From Lepeophtheirus salmonis (lineage: Eukaryota; Arthropoda; Copepoda; Siphonostomatoida; Caligidae): DNA of 64,000 nucleotides. The notes below the pieces were generated by a model, which was given only the letters and a program-made list of their open reading frames with translations, was not told the DNA's origin and did not search any database. The translations under genes were made by a program, and so were the position numbers. Shown piece after piece: positions 25,140 to 36,560 of the stretch. The first letter of the stretch is position 1; each line of letters starts with the position of its first letter. The DNA lies in assembly GCF_016086655.4 (NCBI RefSeq), contig NC_052134.2, forward strand, positions 11,160,001 through 11,224,000. Reading direction: 5' to 3'.

Positions 25140-25690
25140 TTAACCTGCAATGTAAATGTAACCCTTTCCGCCAATAATAATAAGAAAAAATGGCCCAAAA
25201 TCACTTCCCAACATAATAAACATTTCGATCAAAATATATAGAAGATAACACGCCATTGTGGGCGTCACCCCCTGCAGATGAATACACTCTTGATCTTCAT
25301 GCACGAGGGTGTAACGGTCCAACGTGTCCTCATTCACAAGAAATAACATCCTTGGCACGGTGAAAGTTGTGTCCATGGCGGACCACACTCTCTCCACATT
25401 GTCATGATGGTAGTTTGGATTAATCCAAATTGGAATGAAAGATGGGACGGGAATTTTTCTCGAAGACGCTCCAAACTGCAAAGTTCAGAGGCTTCAAGTT
25501 TAGTACAGAAGGAGGGCTGCATAGAGACAGGCCAGAGTTAGACATATTGTTGCTGCATAAATTATGCATATTCTTGGCTGTATTGCTCAATTTCCTTCCT
25601 TTATAGGCTTGATGATGTTGTGGTAGTCTGGATATAGTTGTTAATATACTCGGCAGACTTCTTAACACTCACTCTGGCGTAGAAGAGGCG
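25140..25690 (-). pseudogene. Tc1/mariner-type fragment, lineage C copy 2
   Basis: The minus-strand frame at 25420-25668 contains 'NNMSNSGLSLCSPPSVLNLK' then 'PLNFAVWSVFEKN', the SPDLNPLDFAVW motif with the last Asp changed to Asn. The C-terminal portion continues in two other frames through 25334-25522 ('TTIMTMWRECGPPWTQL') and 25140-25481. Three mutually overlapping open frames are what a GC-richer decayed transposase leaves behind; none is a separate gene. It lies 1.2 kb from, and in the same orientation as, the copy at 23725. Confidence 0.7.
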
Positions 25691-26799
25691 GCAAGGTTTC
25701 CCTTTTTTGTCGTTGCTCTGAAATTATTACAATATGATAAATACATACCTAGTTTATTTTTGTTTTAGCTATCGTTTGGTTGCATTAGGAAGTCTCGTAA
25801 GTAGACTTTACTACTAGTTTTGGCTCCCCAATAATGCTTAATCATGATCAAAAACCCATTTTTTGTGTAGAAAGTTGACTTTGTTCTGGTAAGTTTGAAA
25901 AGCTCTTATTATGTGGCATAAATAGAAGACTGGAAATATAAACATTCATAAATGTTTAATAATAAAGTAAATGCCACCATAAATGACACTTGATTTATGC
26001 ATAGTAATAAAACAAATAAATATTCATTTATATATATGTAAAAGGTTAATATTTATTGTTGGTTTGGCTGTCACACAACTGACAGGTTTTTTTTTAGTGT
26101 ATGTCCTTGGTTGCCATTAAGTGGAAATCATTTTGTTTAAATTTATTTTCTCAGCTCCTCGGTACAAAATAACACAAAAACACTTTGGGAGTATTGATTC
26201 TAAGGAATACTGGCCATTAAGACCGATATCTCATCTTTAATTAGGGAAGAACATTGCTAGTTGATATATAGTCAAATCTTCATAAAGGAAACTTCGGGTT
26301 TTTCTTTAAATAAGACACACAAAAAAGATTATCTGCACATCCATTTCGACCGGAATTAATAATATGAAAAAAATATACTCCGATGTACCGCCTATCTACT
26401 TTGTTATCATTAAGATATCAGTTACATACATATATTTTGCCTTTGTCTTAAAAACTTTATGAGTCTTGTCACACTTTATTTATGATATTTTCCTCGAATG
26501 ATAATTTATAACATTCTTCTGCAACTATAATCCTCGAAAATCAACAAATGTAGTATACCTCTACTCTTTTTTTTTTACCATCCATGGTAAATTCAAGACT
26601 ATACATCTTGTATTGAATCGAATTGTAGACACTTAACTCTTATAATTTGAATTTGTGTCAAGCAATTTCAATGCTTAAAAATGAGTTATAAACTCCTGTT
26701 TTTGTTTTGCTGTATCGTTCGTTACTCTCACGCTAAAAAAGAGCTGAGAGATAGCCGTTCATATCGGGATTTCTACATTTCTTTTTTACGGAAATAACT
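25691..26799. other. Non-coding, possible element end
   Basis: AT-rich. At 26267-26300 the sequence TATAGTCAAATCTTCATAAA, followed by GGAAACTTCGGG, is reminiscent of Tigger/pogo-type termini, but I found no partner end. Nothing else stands out. Confidence 0.4.
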
Positions 26800-27020
26800 T
26801 CCACGGAGTTTTCTGTCAAGTTCATGGTGTCAAGGATCACATTCTAACTCGTCAGGAGTGGATTGCCAGCAGTGTGAATACCGAGGAAGCTCTCATTCAC
26901 AAAATTGTCAGTGGGAGTCAGCAAAAAGTTGACGTGAAAACCATGAAAGAGGCATTCCAAGACATTCTACCGAATATTGCATTACATTACTTGTTGGACA
27001 AACGTAGATTTGAGGAATAG
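26800..27020 (+). pseudogene. Tc1/mariner-type N-terminal (HTH/linker) fragment 1
   Basis: After ATGGTGTC at about 26824 the + strand reads, with frameshifts, 'VNTEEALIHKIVSGSQQKVD' and 'VKTMKEAFQD'. That is the linker between the two helix-turn-helix units of a transposase (Gly-Ser-Gln-basic, then KEAFQDNP-type). A second, related fragment follows at 27330-27535. The DDE region is absent. The minus-strand frames over this DNA (26908-27117, 27062-27367) are shadows. Confidence 0.5.
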
Positions 27021-27329
27021 TACTATCTACCCACCGAATATCGTCAGCCTGAAGGACTCTGTCAATGACCCTTGGAGGGAATGAGCAAAAATACAATCTG
27101 CAACGGGTTTGTAACATTTAGATGCGGCATCGAGAACATCCTTGCCGGTAAGGAAACTCCATTCAGAAAGTTCTCAATGAATGTTGAATTTTCAAAGCTT
27201 GTAATTGAGTCGTAAATTGTATTGTTTAACTTTGTTTTCTTGCATCGTTTGATATATTCATTGTGAAAATGAGTACATAAAACTGTATGCTCAAATTCAA
27301 GACCTCTAAATATCTTGGTGTGGGAAGAA

Positions 27330-27535
27330 CTCCCAAAAAGATTTATAGCCATGGTGTCCAAGAACAAAGTTTACCTTCTCAAGCAACGGCTTGCCAGCAT
27401 TGTGAATAAAGAGGAAACTCTCTGACACAAAACTGTGAGGGTAAGGAAAAAGTTGAAGTGAGATCCATAAAGGAGGCTACACAAAACAATCGAGGAAAGA
27501 TTGCTCAGTTTTACACAAACACACTCGGACAAACA
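27330..27535 (+). pseudogene. Tc1/mariner-type N-terminal (HTH/linker) fragment 2
   Basis: From ATGGTGTCCAAGAAC at about 27353 the + strand encodes 'MVSKNKVYLLKQRLASIVNK' then, after a frameshift, a basic linker and 'SIKEATQNNRGKIAQFYTNT'. This parallels fragment 1 (ATGGTGTC..., VN-EE-L, K.V.V...KEA.Q) in order and orientation, 0.5 kb away. The two look like independent insertions or a duplication of the same lineage; both lack the catalytic domain. Confidence 0.5.
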
Positions 27536-29039
27536 CAAACTCTATTTTGTATATGTACAGAAATACCTTCTGAACCATACTTTATCAAATCATCAAACTA
27601 TCATTTTAAATTGAATTAAAATATGTAAACTCATATATCAATAAAATAAATATCTTTTTTTTTGCCAAATAATCGAAGTCGTCGTGTGCTATTTTTTTTA
27701 GTCAATTGTCCACTAACTCACCGAAAGACAATGCATAATAGCTGAAATTTTTAAAATACATTGTGGAAATTTGTATCGATACTATACAAAAAATTATACT
27801 TTTATATAATACAAATACAAAGAAAAAAACCAACACCTCTTTTTGGTGAGTCGTTTGAGGGTTTCTTTGTCAATATATTTAAACTAACTTAGAAACTATA
27901 TAAGTTTTATTAAGAAAACACTTTTTTTATAACTAAAAATTGTAAGTAATCATCAAGAATGAATACAATGGTTATTATTTTTACTTGGTTTTCTAAGTAA
28001 CTAAAGAAATACTCATTGCAAATCCCCAAAACAAATTGAAGTTGGAATTGAGTTTAAAAATATTTTAAAAAACATGTTCTTTATTAGTTTTCACATAGAA
28101 TAAACTCCTGGAAATAAATAACTGAGTACAAAAAACAAACAAATTATTTTTAAAATAAACATTTGCTCGTATAATATTGAAGATAAATATTATAGAAGGG
28201 ATAATATATGTCACATTCTTATAAAAAAAAGTAATCAGTGTGCTCATTTTGAAATAAACTATATTTGATCATATTTTTTTTGTCGGATAAAAATATGACA
28301 TTCACATGTCTATAAAAAAATACTTTTTAGTTATTATTTCATATAAGTTCAATAAGTAAATAAATTTATAATAAGGACCTTAATATGATTATTTTACCTT
28401 ATCTCGAATTTTACTTTACTATTTTGACATATTTTGCTGTCATTTCATTCCTTTAAAATAATTATTTTTGTAGAGATGCAACTCTAGTTACATTCCTCCT
28501 CCGTTAGTGGACATACTTTATATAACGGGGTTAGTGAACAGAGTAAAACAAATTCTCCAATGATGGAAGAGAGTTTTAACGTTTGTAAACAAAGGGCTTC
28601 TAAATCTTCTGTCTATATATATCTTATATCTAATAAAATTTGTTTGCTTCATTGCTAGAATGAAGGTAGAAGAATTGTATTATTCCTTCTCAAGAAATAT
28701 TGTGAAATTTAAACACAATAATGTTTTTGATCCATTATTTCGGAAAAAACAAAAATGGCATCACACTTATCAAAATAACTCGCAAACTAAGGAAGATTTT
28801 CTCATGTAATTTTGACTGCTTTATTTTGAAGGTTGGTACAAACTTTTAATGAGGTGAATTCTATGTTTCAAACCCGTGACTTTCACCCTACAATTTTAAT
28901 CTCCATTGAAGTCTGAACACTTAGAAATTAAATAATTAATGAAGATTGACTGATTGAAATTAATTCATATTTCGATATATAAAAAGATAGACAATTAGTT
29001 ACAAAACAAAACAAATTCAAGGTCCCTAGCTTATGTACA
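27536..29039. other. Non-coding, no feature seen
   Basis: AT-rich spacer. The minus frame at 28065-28247 is Phe/Ile/Asn-rich background. No repeats or termini recognised. Confidence 0.5.
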
Positions 29040-29660
29040 AGTCGAGAAAATAATACTTGAACGTGATCGAAAAATTTAAATTCATCCAGTCCAAGCAGTT
29101 AAGCATCTCCAGAATCACCGGCTACGATGTCAACAAGTTCGAAATGTTAGAGAGAAAGAAAGGCCCAGGGTAGCTTAAGAAAACTATCCAAAGCAATCCA
29201 CGTAAGTCCACAAATGCACATGCACGAGATCTCTGGATTTCACAGCTGACTGTCTAGTGAAGTGGTTGTTGGAAAGAGCCTTGTGAGGATGGCAAGGCCA
29301 CTTTTGACGCCAGCAATGAAAGAAACCCATATCTTCCGTTTCAAGACTCATTTGAATGTGTATTTTGACACTTTTGGCCCCCTTATAGGCCTAATGTCAA
29401 CCACATTGACTACACCTTTAGAGTACATGTCAAGAAACATACCTAAAGTATTCGTCATCCAAATATAGAGGCCTTCAAAGAAACTGCCATCCAGCACTGG
29501 GACATATGAATATATCTGCAGTGGTTCCGAAGCGTTCCTTCGCCGTCTAGAAACCATTATTGCCGCTAAACGTGGCTACATAAATGATTACCAGAGCTCA
29601 AACTCACAAGCTATTTTGTTCAAATTCTATTGTTCATTAATGAATTTTATCTTTTTGTAA
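29040..29660 (+). pseudogene. Family A transposase relic, + strand
   Basis: The + strand reads through three frames. Near 29090-29165 'QLSISRITGYDVNKFEML' belongs to the N-terminal helix-turn-helix. Near 29300-29400 'DASNERNPYLPFQDSFE' lies ahead of 'NVNHIDYTFRVHVKKHT', the DYxFWVHV region with its catalytic Asp intact. The C-terminus 'AFLRRLETIIAAKRGYIND' ends near 29588. The same strings (SNERN, NPIDY/LDY, RRLEAIIAAK, IND) occur in the family A copies at 32.3, 41.9 and 42.6 kb. The central catalytic region around the first two Asp residues is missing, so this is an internally deleted, frameshifted copy. The frame 29348-29557 (-) is antisense. Confidence 0.78.
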
Positions 29661-29919
29661 TGTAAAATACCAGGTGGAAAGGTTTTAATAGACTGCTTGG
29701 TATGTGTGGCATCTTTTTTTTTATATGACTTATCTTTGTATATAATTCCCCTTTTGGTACTCTCTTCTCAAATACCTTTAAGAATTTATTGTTCTAATTC
29801 TGGTTTTCCATTATACATACTCCTTTTATCTAATAACATACAAAGAGTCTTCAATCATATAAACTTTCCTTGCTTAGGCTAAAAAATCATTATACCTACA
29901 TTGTAATAATAACTACTAC

Positions 29920-29940
29920 ATATATATATATATATATATA
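29920..29940. repeat. (TA)n microsatellite
   Basis: Uninterrupted TA dinucleotides. Simple repeat only. Confidence 0.85.
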
Positions 29941-30049
29941 AACAGACTTAATTTGAGCATTTGCTTTCTCATCCTCTTCACCTTATTATAAAAATGTTTT
30001 ACTAATTGAAAATGTCTTACTAAAACAAACACATCCGTAAAATTCTAAA

Positions 30050-30210
30050 TCATATGACCTGCCGGTATGATAAGAAAATGAAACCGAATAAATGTGACAA
30101 TGTTTTGAAAGAGAGTAGGTTCGCTGTAATGCCTTTTTGTTAGATTACCTATAAGTAGCTATGAGAGAAAATAAATAAATACAAATCCATCTCTATATCT
30201 AGCAGAGAAA
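30050..30210 (+). repeat. Dispersed repeat family R, left part only
   Basis: ATGACCTGCCGGTATGATAA at the start matches ATGTCCTGCCGGTAAGGTAC at 62811. GTGACAATGTTTTGAAAGAG, CGCTGTAATGCC, TAGCTATGAGAG and AAATAAATACAAATCCATCT follow in the family order. The core block (CAATTCTACTCTGAG) is missing, so this is a 3'-truncated or diverged copy. Confidence 0.55.
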
Positions 30211-30429
30211 GATGCTATCAATCCTATTTACCCTTTATCATTTTTGGCTTCAAAATATTAATTTTCAAGTGTAAAACGTTTTATACGAGTAATACTAATC
30301 ATAAAAGGATATTACTTTTTTTTCAAATTACAAATTACCCACTTGACCTTGTAAGGGCATTTGCATATAGGCAACAAACAGTATTTAAGGATTAATTAAA
30401 CTCTGAGTTATTATTATTGGTATTGTGGC

Positions 30430-30493
30430 AGTCCTTATCTAGGACTAAAGACTAGTCCTTTCCAGTTTAGTCTAGGTCTGGTCTAGTTCAGTC
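30430..30493. repeat. CTAGTCC/GGTCTAG low-complexity repeat
   Basis: The stretch is composed of short variants of AGTCCT, AGTCTAGG, GGTCTAGT and AGTCC, most of them within one or two changes of each other. It looks like a decayed short-period minisatellite of about 9-11 bp. Boundaries are approximate. Confidence 0.45.
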
Positions 30494-32009
30494 ATAAAAC
30501 TTTTAAAGTTTGGTCTTCTTTGACGATGTCAATTAAATGTATTTATATTTTTTTAAATAAATTCTAGTACTAACTGTCCATAGGAGCGCTCCCACAGACA
30601 GACATTAAGTATCAAAATTCTTACGGAGAAAAAATACAACTATAACTTAATAACTTATGAATGATCTCTTAAAATACGGGGAGTAACAATGATTATTACA
30701 TGTGAGATATAGCAGTGATGCATAAAATATGTCCTAACGGTTTGTAAAAAGTGGAAAAAAGAAAAATTAAAATCCCAAGCTCAAGACGTTTTTTTACATC
30801 CACTACAAACAGCCGTGAGAGAAATCAGAAATAAAGAGAAATCCTATTACATTTTAATCAAATACATAAGAATGAATTATTTACATCACAACATGTGTTA
30901 TTTTCATGAAAACTGATACACAAAGTATATTTAATCGCCACCATAATTGGAAAATAATTTTAGAAAAGAAAACTGCTCCGATTGGCAACTACAAAAAATC
31001 TCGCAAATGTTTCGGTCATATATTTTAAATTTCTACATAGTCTATAACTAACCATAATTAAGGTTTTGACTTTTGTAGAGCGAAACGAGAATACCCAAGG
31101 GATATTCTTTTGTGTGGAGGAGATTTCAAATCCTCTACCGTTTTGCTTGTTGGTCACACATTTTTGAGTGCAAAAAAAGAAAACAAACATCAAATTGTAG
31201 TTTTTTCTCAGTTTTTTTCGAATGTATCCTATTTCAAAATTTTGAGACTTTTAGAACGGAGACTATCTGGCCTCGAAGACGATTCTAATTTTTGAGTTCT
31301 CACCCTGTAGTCTATGTCTATCCAAAATTTCGAGAAAATGTAAACATTTAGGACCCACTTTAATGTACAAAACTCAAGTTATAACATGCTTTCTATCCTT
31401 CATATTTTTCGTTCTCAATGGCCATTATCATGATAGAAAAGATGTGAAGAAAAAAAAGTAAGACCCTATTTACACATTTCATATACGAGTACTAAAAAGA
31501 TTTCCCCATAAATTGAATTGAAAAATTATATTCATTACTCAGAATAAGTGAATTAATTTATGTTGTCAGTATTTGGAAGGCAAAATGGTTGGAAAGGTTT
31601 TTTTTTTCCTGTTAATTATAAATAGAAAATAAAAGTAGTATACATTCATAAATAATCCACGTAGGAGTACGTATCTAAAAAAAATGTAAATACATGGTAT
31701 TAAATTAATTATTATGTATATATATTTTTAAATTTCATTCTTATGTTAATAAATATTTAAGAAAACCTAATTAAAGTGAGTAAAAAATAAATATTTTTTA
31801 AATATACTAAATAAATATAGGCATAATCATGAATAACAACTCTTTTAACAATTAGATAACTCTTATACAAAAAAAAAAAAAATGAAGATTGTGAAATAAA
31901 TATTGAGCATAATTTGAATTGTCCAAAATATGACTAAAAAATGGGTATATTTATTGAAGGTATTAATCAGAATGGTGTTTTTATTGTTGTTATAACTATT
32001 TATAAAATA

Positions 32010-32160
32010 GTTAGAAGATGGTTGTCTCAAAAGTTTGAAACCTTACAATGATACAAGACATTTTCTTAGAATTTTTATTTTTCAACATAGTCTCCTTGTA
32101 ACTCTTTACACTTTTCTGAGCGATGCTCCCATCCCTGTAACTCGTCCAAATAAAACTAGG
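32010..32160 (-). pseudogene. Classical mariner transposase C-terminus
   Basis: The minus strand from about 32155 down to a TAA at 32075-32077 reads 'FYLDELQGWEHRSEKCKELQ' and finishes 'GDYVEK'. This is the characteristic C-terminal end of mariner (Mos1/Hsmar-type) transposases, in which a Trp-rich segment leads to a KC.ELxGDYVEK terminus. The downstream AAAAGTTTGAAACC near 32030 resembles the 3' end of such elements. The upstream part of the transposase is not recognisable; family A begins at 32282. This lineage differs from the other mariners in the window. Confidence 0.75.
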
Positions 32161-32281
32161 TATTTTTCTGGAGTCACTTTTTGTTTTTTAGCTCAATTAC
32201 TCTAAGTTGGACTGACTTAGACGCATCAATCTTTAACACAACAAGCATTTAATTGTCTGCTATTGTTTCAATCTACAGAGT

Positions 32282-33033
32282 AGTACAATAAAATGCGACA
32301 TCTTTGATTTTTTAATTTCAACAAGATATATTTTATTTATTAACAATATAATTTCAAAAAATGTGTGTCTGAGTCATTAAGGATGCCGTTTTTAGCGGCA
32401 ATGATGGCTTCCAGGCGAAGGTGCTCTGTTCCAGTGCTGGCTGACAGTAGCTTTGAGTCCCTCGGTGTTTGGATGACGGAAACTGCAGGCCTTCCCCTCG
32501 ATATACAGCCAAAAAGTTTAGTTAAGGAGATAGGCATCAGGGCTGTAGGCGGCCAAAAGTGTCTAAAAAGAGATAAAAAGACAAATCAAAAGTTCTTACA
32601 ACGGAAGAGATGGGTTTCTTTCATTGTTGGTGTCCAAAGTTGCCTCTTTACCATAAAGCTCCTTCCTCCCACCTTTTTGATAACTCCAAAATTTATTGTA
32701 TAAGGCCTCAGGGACTTTGGGAGATTGGTCTGGGCAGTTTTCTTTAATTTCTCCAGGTCCAGTTTAATCTTTTTGAAAGGTACCTTTTTTCTCTCTAATG
32801 TTTCCGACGGGGTAAACTGTAATCCTGGATAAGCGTAAATGCTTGGAGTGTGAGATTGGAAATTCTTTGATCTACTTCAATTGTCATTTTCTCGACGTGT
32901 ACCTTAGCTACAGAGCTTTGTGTTTTTGTAACTAATTTTAATTCTTTAATATATCTAAATTTGAATTAATTACAACCCCTCAACTCTTATAAAATATTGA
33001 ATTATTATGTGTTTAGACATTCAGTGGACCACT
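32282..33033 (-). mobile_element. Family A Tc1/mariner relic, minus strand
   Basis: The right terminus GTGTTTAGACATTCAGTGGA-CCACT (ending at 33033) and the degenerate left terminus define the copy. The transposase C-terminus is in the frame 32340-32537: 'LEAIIAAKNGILNDSDTHFL', preceded in another frame by the DTAGLPLD/NPLD region. Coding is broken by frameshifts. The + strand frame 32365-32703 (112 codons) is antisense to this relic and is not a gene. Length (~750 bp) indicates an internal deletion relative to a ~1.3-kb autonomous element. Confidence 0.72.
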
Positions 33034-33870
33034 TGTTCTTTAAAAACCGCCTTTCATAGATATTTAATTAATAACAGCTAAGTACTTGATTTTGTCCATT
33101 TTCAAAAAAATACTCACATCACCTCACTCAAACGACTCAATTTTAACAATTTTGCGTCCGAAATGCCTGAGTTTATGGTGAGTAACTGTCAACAGATGCT
33201 AGATGGATGTGAATATCTTAATTAGAGAATGTTGCGACTTCACGTAGAGGTTGGAAAATTTATAGACACACATCATAATTACAAATTAATTTGCACATGA
33301 AAGAAACACAGAAGACTTGTTGTGTACGTCCTTGTTTGACTCAGAATACAATAGAGAATTCACAACAGGCTATATCTTAATAATGCGTTTGCTACATACT
33401 GAGTTAGATTTGAGTTTATTTCTCTGCCATCTCATAGCTACTCACAGCTTATTATATATAACATCATGACAGCTATTTTTCCTATCCTCCAAAACATAGT
33501 GTCAGAGTACGATGTCCTTTATCGGCTTCTTTTTTTTTACATACCGATAGGTCATATCTATATTAATAAAAGCTATGTTTGTCGCTATCAATGTAATTCG
33601 TAAAACCATTTTTCATCAAAGAAATAAAAATGTGGCCATATTGATGAAATCTTGTAGATGTTTAGTATGTGGCATCAAGCGTGTGCTTTATTATAAAAAA
33701 GAAAAAAAATATGTAAAAATATCTTAAGAGTTTTATAAAAATGTTATATAAAAATAAATGAAATTTTGTAGGCGTATAATTCAACTCATATTTTATGCAA
33801 TCCTATTTATATAACTGTAAGCGTAAACTTTGTTAACTTCCTTATTATTTTATTAATATATATCTAAAAA
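33034..33870. other. Non-coding with a minus-strand family R copy
   Basis: AT-rich. The segment 33320-33490 contains repeat family R blocks on the minus strand; nothing else is recognised. Confidence 0.45.
33320..33490 (-). repeat. Dispersed repeat family R, minus-strand copy at 33.4 kb
   Basis: Read on the minus strand, 33480-33405 gives AGCTGTCATGATG, then GCTGTGAGTAGCTATGAGAT, then GGCAGAGAAATAAACTCAAA, matching the CTGTCATGACG ... CAGCTGTGAGATG ... GAAATAAACACAAATCC blocks of the other copies, including AATAAA. The core is represented by TGACTCAGAATACAA near 33338 (GTCCTTGTTTGACTCAGAAT on the + strand). Confidence 0.6.
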
Positions 33871-33877
33871 TTGTGAG

Positions 33878-33980
33878 GCAGTCTTGCGGCTAAGAGATTT
33901 AAGCAAATATATTGAATTGGTATTCTATACTTATGCTATATACCGAAACCTCTTTCGGTGGAGAGGTTCGAATCTTCAGA
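33878..33980 (+). other. tRNA-like relic (A and B box motifs)
   Basis: GCAGTCTTGCGGCTAAGAGA followed by TTTAAGC resembles the 5' half of a class II (Ser/Leu-type) tRNA: a GGCxxAG..GxTTAAG A-box region. GGTTCGAATC at 33965-33974 is a perfect B-box/T-loop sequence. The spacing between the boxes is about 75 bases, longer than in a plain tRNA, and the 3' acceptor strand does not pair with the 5' end. It is therefore either a decayed tRNA or the head of a tRNA-derived SINE. Not a functional tRNA gene. Confidence 0.35.
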
Positions 33981-34139
33981 AAAGAATTGATCTATATAGC
34001 ACTTACGTAGTTCCCTCAGTTATATACAATGCCACTTCTATGATGAGGATGGAAGAGTAACAAGAGTGACTGAAAAAACCATTTCACCAATACTGTTCGA
34101 ACCCCATAAAAAGGGCTAAATCACTTACTGCAGGCGGAA

Positions 34140-35025
34140 TTGTGACTATAATTATGAAAATATGTATAAAGATTTCTATGGGTATGGGTTGGAGCTCAAC
34201 TCACAATTTGGTAAGCTGCTCCTTTATTCAATGGGGATTATATTCTGGATATAATCCGAGGCAAGGTTAAGAAGCTTGTCTTCTTTAGGAATCTTAACAC
34301 TCCAAAGAAATTAGAGGAAGAAGCCCTGGAAAAAAAATCTTTTAACTTTTTATGTCGTTAAGGTGCAAAATCTCTATTTCGATGGTCGTTTATACTTTCC
34401 CTTAAATAGAGCGACAAAATTTTTTATTGATCCTAGAATGACTTTTATTAAAACAACAGACAAAGCTCAATATATTTGTGAATACAAAGAAAAATTGGAA
34501 GGAACTTCGAGAAAATTGGAGAAAAATCATTTTATTTCCTTTATGTATCATTCGGATGCTAGGAAATTTACTTTTCAATTTCAGATCTCTGCCAATTGTA
34601 CCGAATTTTTTTAAACATGCAAAGATTGTCGGAAACTCTTTAATAATATATTGCATGTCTTTGTGGATTGCAGGGCTGTCAAAGTTCTGCAAAGGTTCGT
34701 GTCCATCAATATCAAGAGTCTGGAAAAGGGACGTTTGACTTAATTCAAAATTTCTATAATCTTCGGATTATCTCAAAGGAAGAAACAGTTTTCAAAGAAG
34801 TCTAAAGCTATTGATTTTGATTTATTAAACTCTAAGGCATTAATTGCTGGAAAGCTGACATCCTATGAGCAAATATACTTTTACGAACTTAGAGAAACTT
34901 TTTTGGCATGTGCTGATAGATATAACACCCTTTTCTTGAAAATTCCGAATGTTGATGACACTTTCTGTATCTTGTCGGCAAAAGAAGTGAAATTATATAC
35001 ATTGATATCACTCTAGCATAAGAAG
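34140..35025 (+). pseudogene. Decayed LINE ORF2 3' end with CCHC knuckle
   Basis: One + strand frame runs from about 34315 to the stop near 35023, broken only by TAA at 34612-34614 and TAA at 34741-34743. It contains a zinc knuckle 'TCKDCRKLFNNILHVFVDC', with Cys codons at 34618, 34627 and 34669 and His at 34654, spacing C-X2-C-X8-H-X4-C. That arrangement is typical near the C-terminus of non-LTR retrotransposon polyproteins. After the knuckle another ~110 residues continue in frame ('KALIAGKLTSYEQIYFYEL'). A short upstream frame ('NTPKKLEEEALEKKSFNFL') may be shifted coding. I cannot name the clade. Minus-strand frames here are antisense. Confidence 0.6.
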
Positions 35026-36309
35026 CTACTTAAGTCAATCCTCAGAAGTTTTTGAATTTCTAACTGGGAGTTATGATTGTTAGTATTTATTTTGATTTCA
35101 ATTATATTTATATCTTAACAATTATGGATGTGTTTTATAAATGATGATTTTTTTAATTATTATTGATCATTTTCATTTTTTATATTTTAAATTATTGAGA
35201 CTTATCTTTTCTTACTAGAATACACTTTTTGTTTGAAATAGGCTTTTTTATGTTTTATGCATTTATATTTACGTAATTTAGGAACTATCGTACCAAAAAG
35301 TTTGAACCAGAAATTTACATGAACATAAATACACAACCTCTTGAAATTTCCATTTGGTTAACATTCCAATATTTTTGAACACCCAGTCAACGGTGATGTA
35401 AGTTTTTATTTAATTGAAAATGAAGAAGTAATACTTTTTTTATTTCTTTATTTTGTAAGCTCAAGTTACAGACTGTTTCACCACTTTGAAGACAATATAC
35501 ATTTATTTTTTAGTTTGCTCATGACCTATTCAATCCTTGCCTAATTATTTTCTATATTTAATTTAATACATTTTTTTATCTTCCGATTAGAGTTATGAGT
35601 ATTCTACATAATTCATATTGTGAAAGTTTGAAACAATGTTTGTTTTACTTTTTTCATTCATGTGGAGGGGAGAAGGTAATATATATATACCTATGAATTA
35701 ATAGAAGCTTGAGTAATTAATTATAGATTTATCTCATTTTTTCCATATTTTTTGAGTTAAGAATCGATTTTCTTACATATACTATTATTTTTCTACGCAC
35801 ATATGTTAATAATGATATTTTACAATAGTTTTTAAAGTCTTATGTACATACACACAAAGTTTGATGAATGTTTATCTTGAATATTGTACAAGATTCTAAA
35901 TGCATTCAACACAGACATGTTTTCGTTGATGTGCATAACACTTGCTTTGACTTTGGTTGATTTATGTCATCAAAGTATTTAACTAACTGTGATTATAGAA
36001 TATTGTTTCAATTGTGGTAAGCGTAAAAACCCTCCCTATCATAATATCGTAACAATATAGTCAACTTGAAATACGACCTATTTACTGACAAAAATGGCTA
36101 CAACCTAAAGTGATCCTTTCTTGTTGATATGCAGTGAAGATAATCTGTAGGAATTTGAAGGTCATCCGTATTTTTTTGCTTGTTTTTTTGAGTTTGCAAC
36201 CTTAATATTGAATTTTCTTTTTCCAGACTGTTATCAAAATAGATGCAAATAATATGATCCACCGTTTTGGTAAAAAAGAAATAACATATTTATAGGGTTT
36301 GGGAGAAAA
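35026..36309. other. Non-coding, no feature seen
   Basis: AT-rich sequence after the LINE relic, with no obvious poly-A tail or duplication marking its end. Confidence 0.45.
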
Positions 36310-36560
36310 GTTACTTAGTTGTTATGACATTTCATTAGAAATAAGCTCCGAGCAGCTGTGAGATGAAAGAAATAAAGATACTCCTGATCCAGTAACAACA
36401 TAGTCAGGAGTTACTCTGGCGTCGATCCTCAATTCTACTCTCAGCCCAACAAGCACTTACTTTTATAACTCTAATATTATTACTTTTCGTCTTTTACGAA
36501 CTAGCGATTACTTTAACCCTATAAGTTATATGTTCTCTCTTCAAAAATATAAGAATAGAG
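36310..36560 (+). repeat. Dispersed repeat family R, copy at 36.4 kb
   Basis: Family blocks in order: GTTATGACATTTCATTAGAA, GAGCAGCTGTGAGATGAAAG, AAATAAAGATACTCC, GTCGATCCTCAATTCTACTC, TCAGCCCAACAAGCACTTAC and TTTTATAACTCTAATATTA. It carries AATAAA just after the GAGATGAAAG block. It is one of the best preserved copies and shows that the core lies about 75 bases downstream of the AATAAA. Confidence 0.72.

Larger units (their letters stand above)
29661..32009. other. Non-coding with repeats
   Basis: Contains a TA microsatellite (29920-29940), a family R fragment (30050-30210), a CTAGTC-rich low-complexity patch (30430-30493) and a CACCCTGTA at 31303-31311 that may be an isolated mariner-type terminus. 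Overlapping short frames at 30960-31193 and 31110-31295 are unassigned. Confidence 0.5.

Noticed and set aside
25140..25481. 113-codon minus-strand frame as a separate gene
   Set aside because: It overlaps two other frames of the same decayed lineage C transposase and lacks a plausible independent start.
26267..26300. AGTCAAATCTTCATAAAGGAAA as a Tigger-type left terminus
   Set aside because: No complementary right end within several kilobases.
32365..32703. 112-codon + strand frame
   Set aside because: Antisense to the family A transposase C-terminus, whose minus-strand motifs (LEAIIAAK, NDS) are clear.
34402..34692. 96-codon minus-strand frame and 86-codon + frame 34478-34738
   Set aside because: Both overlap the + strand frame with the CCHC knuckle in other phases.
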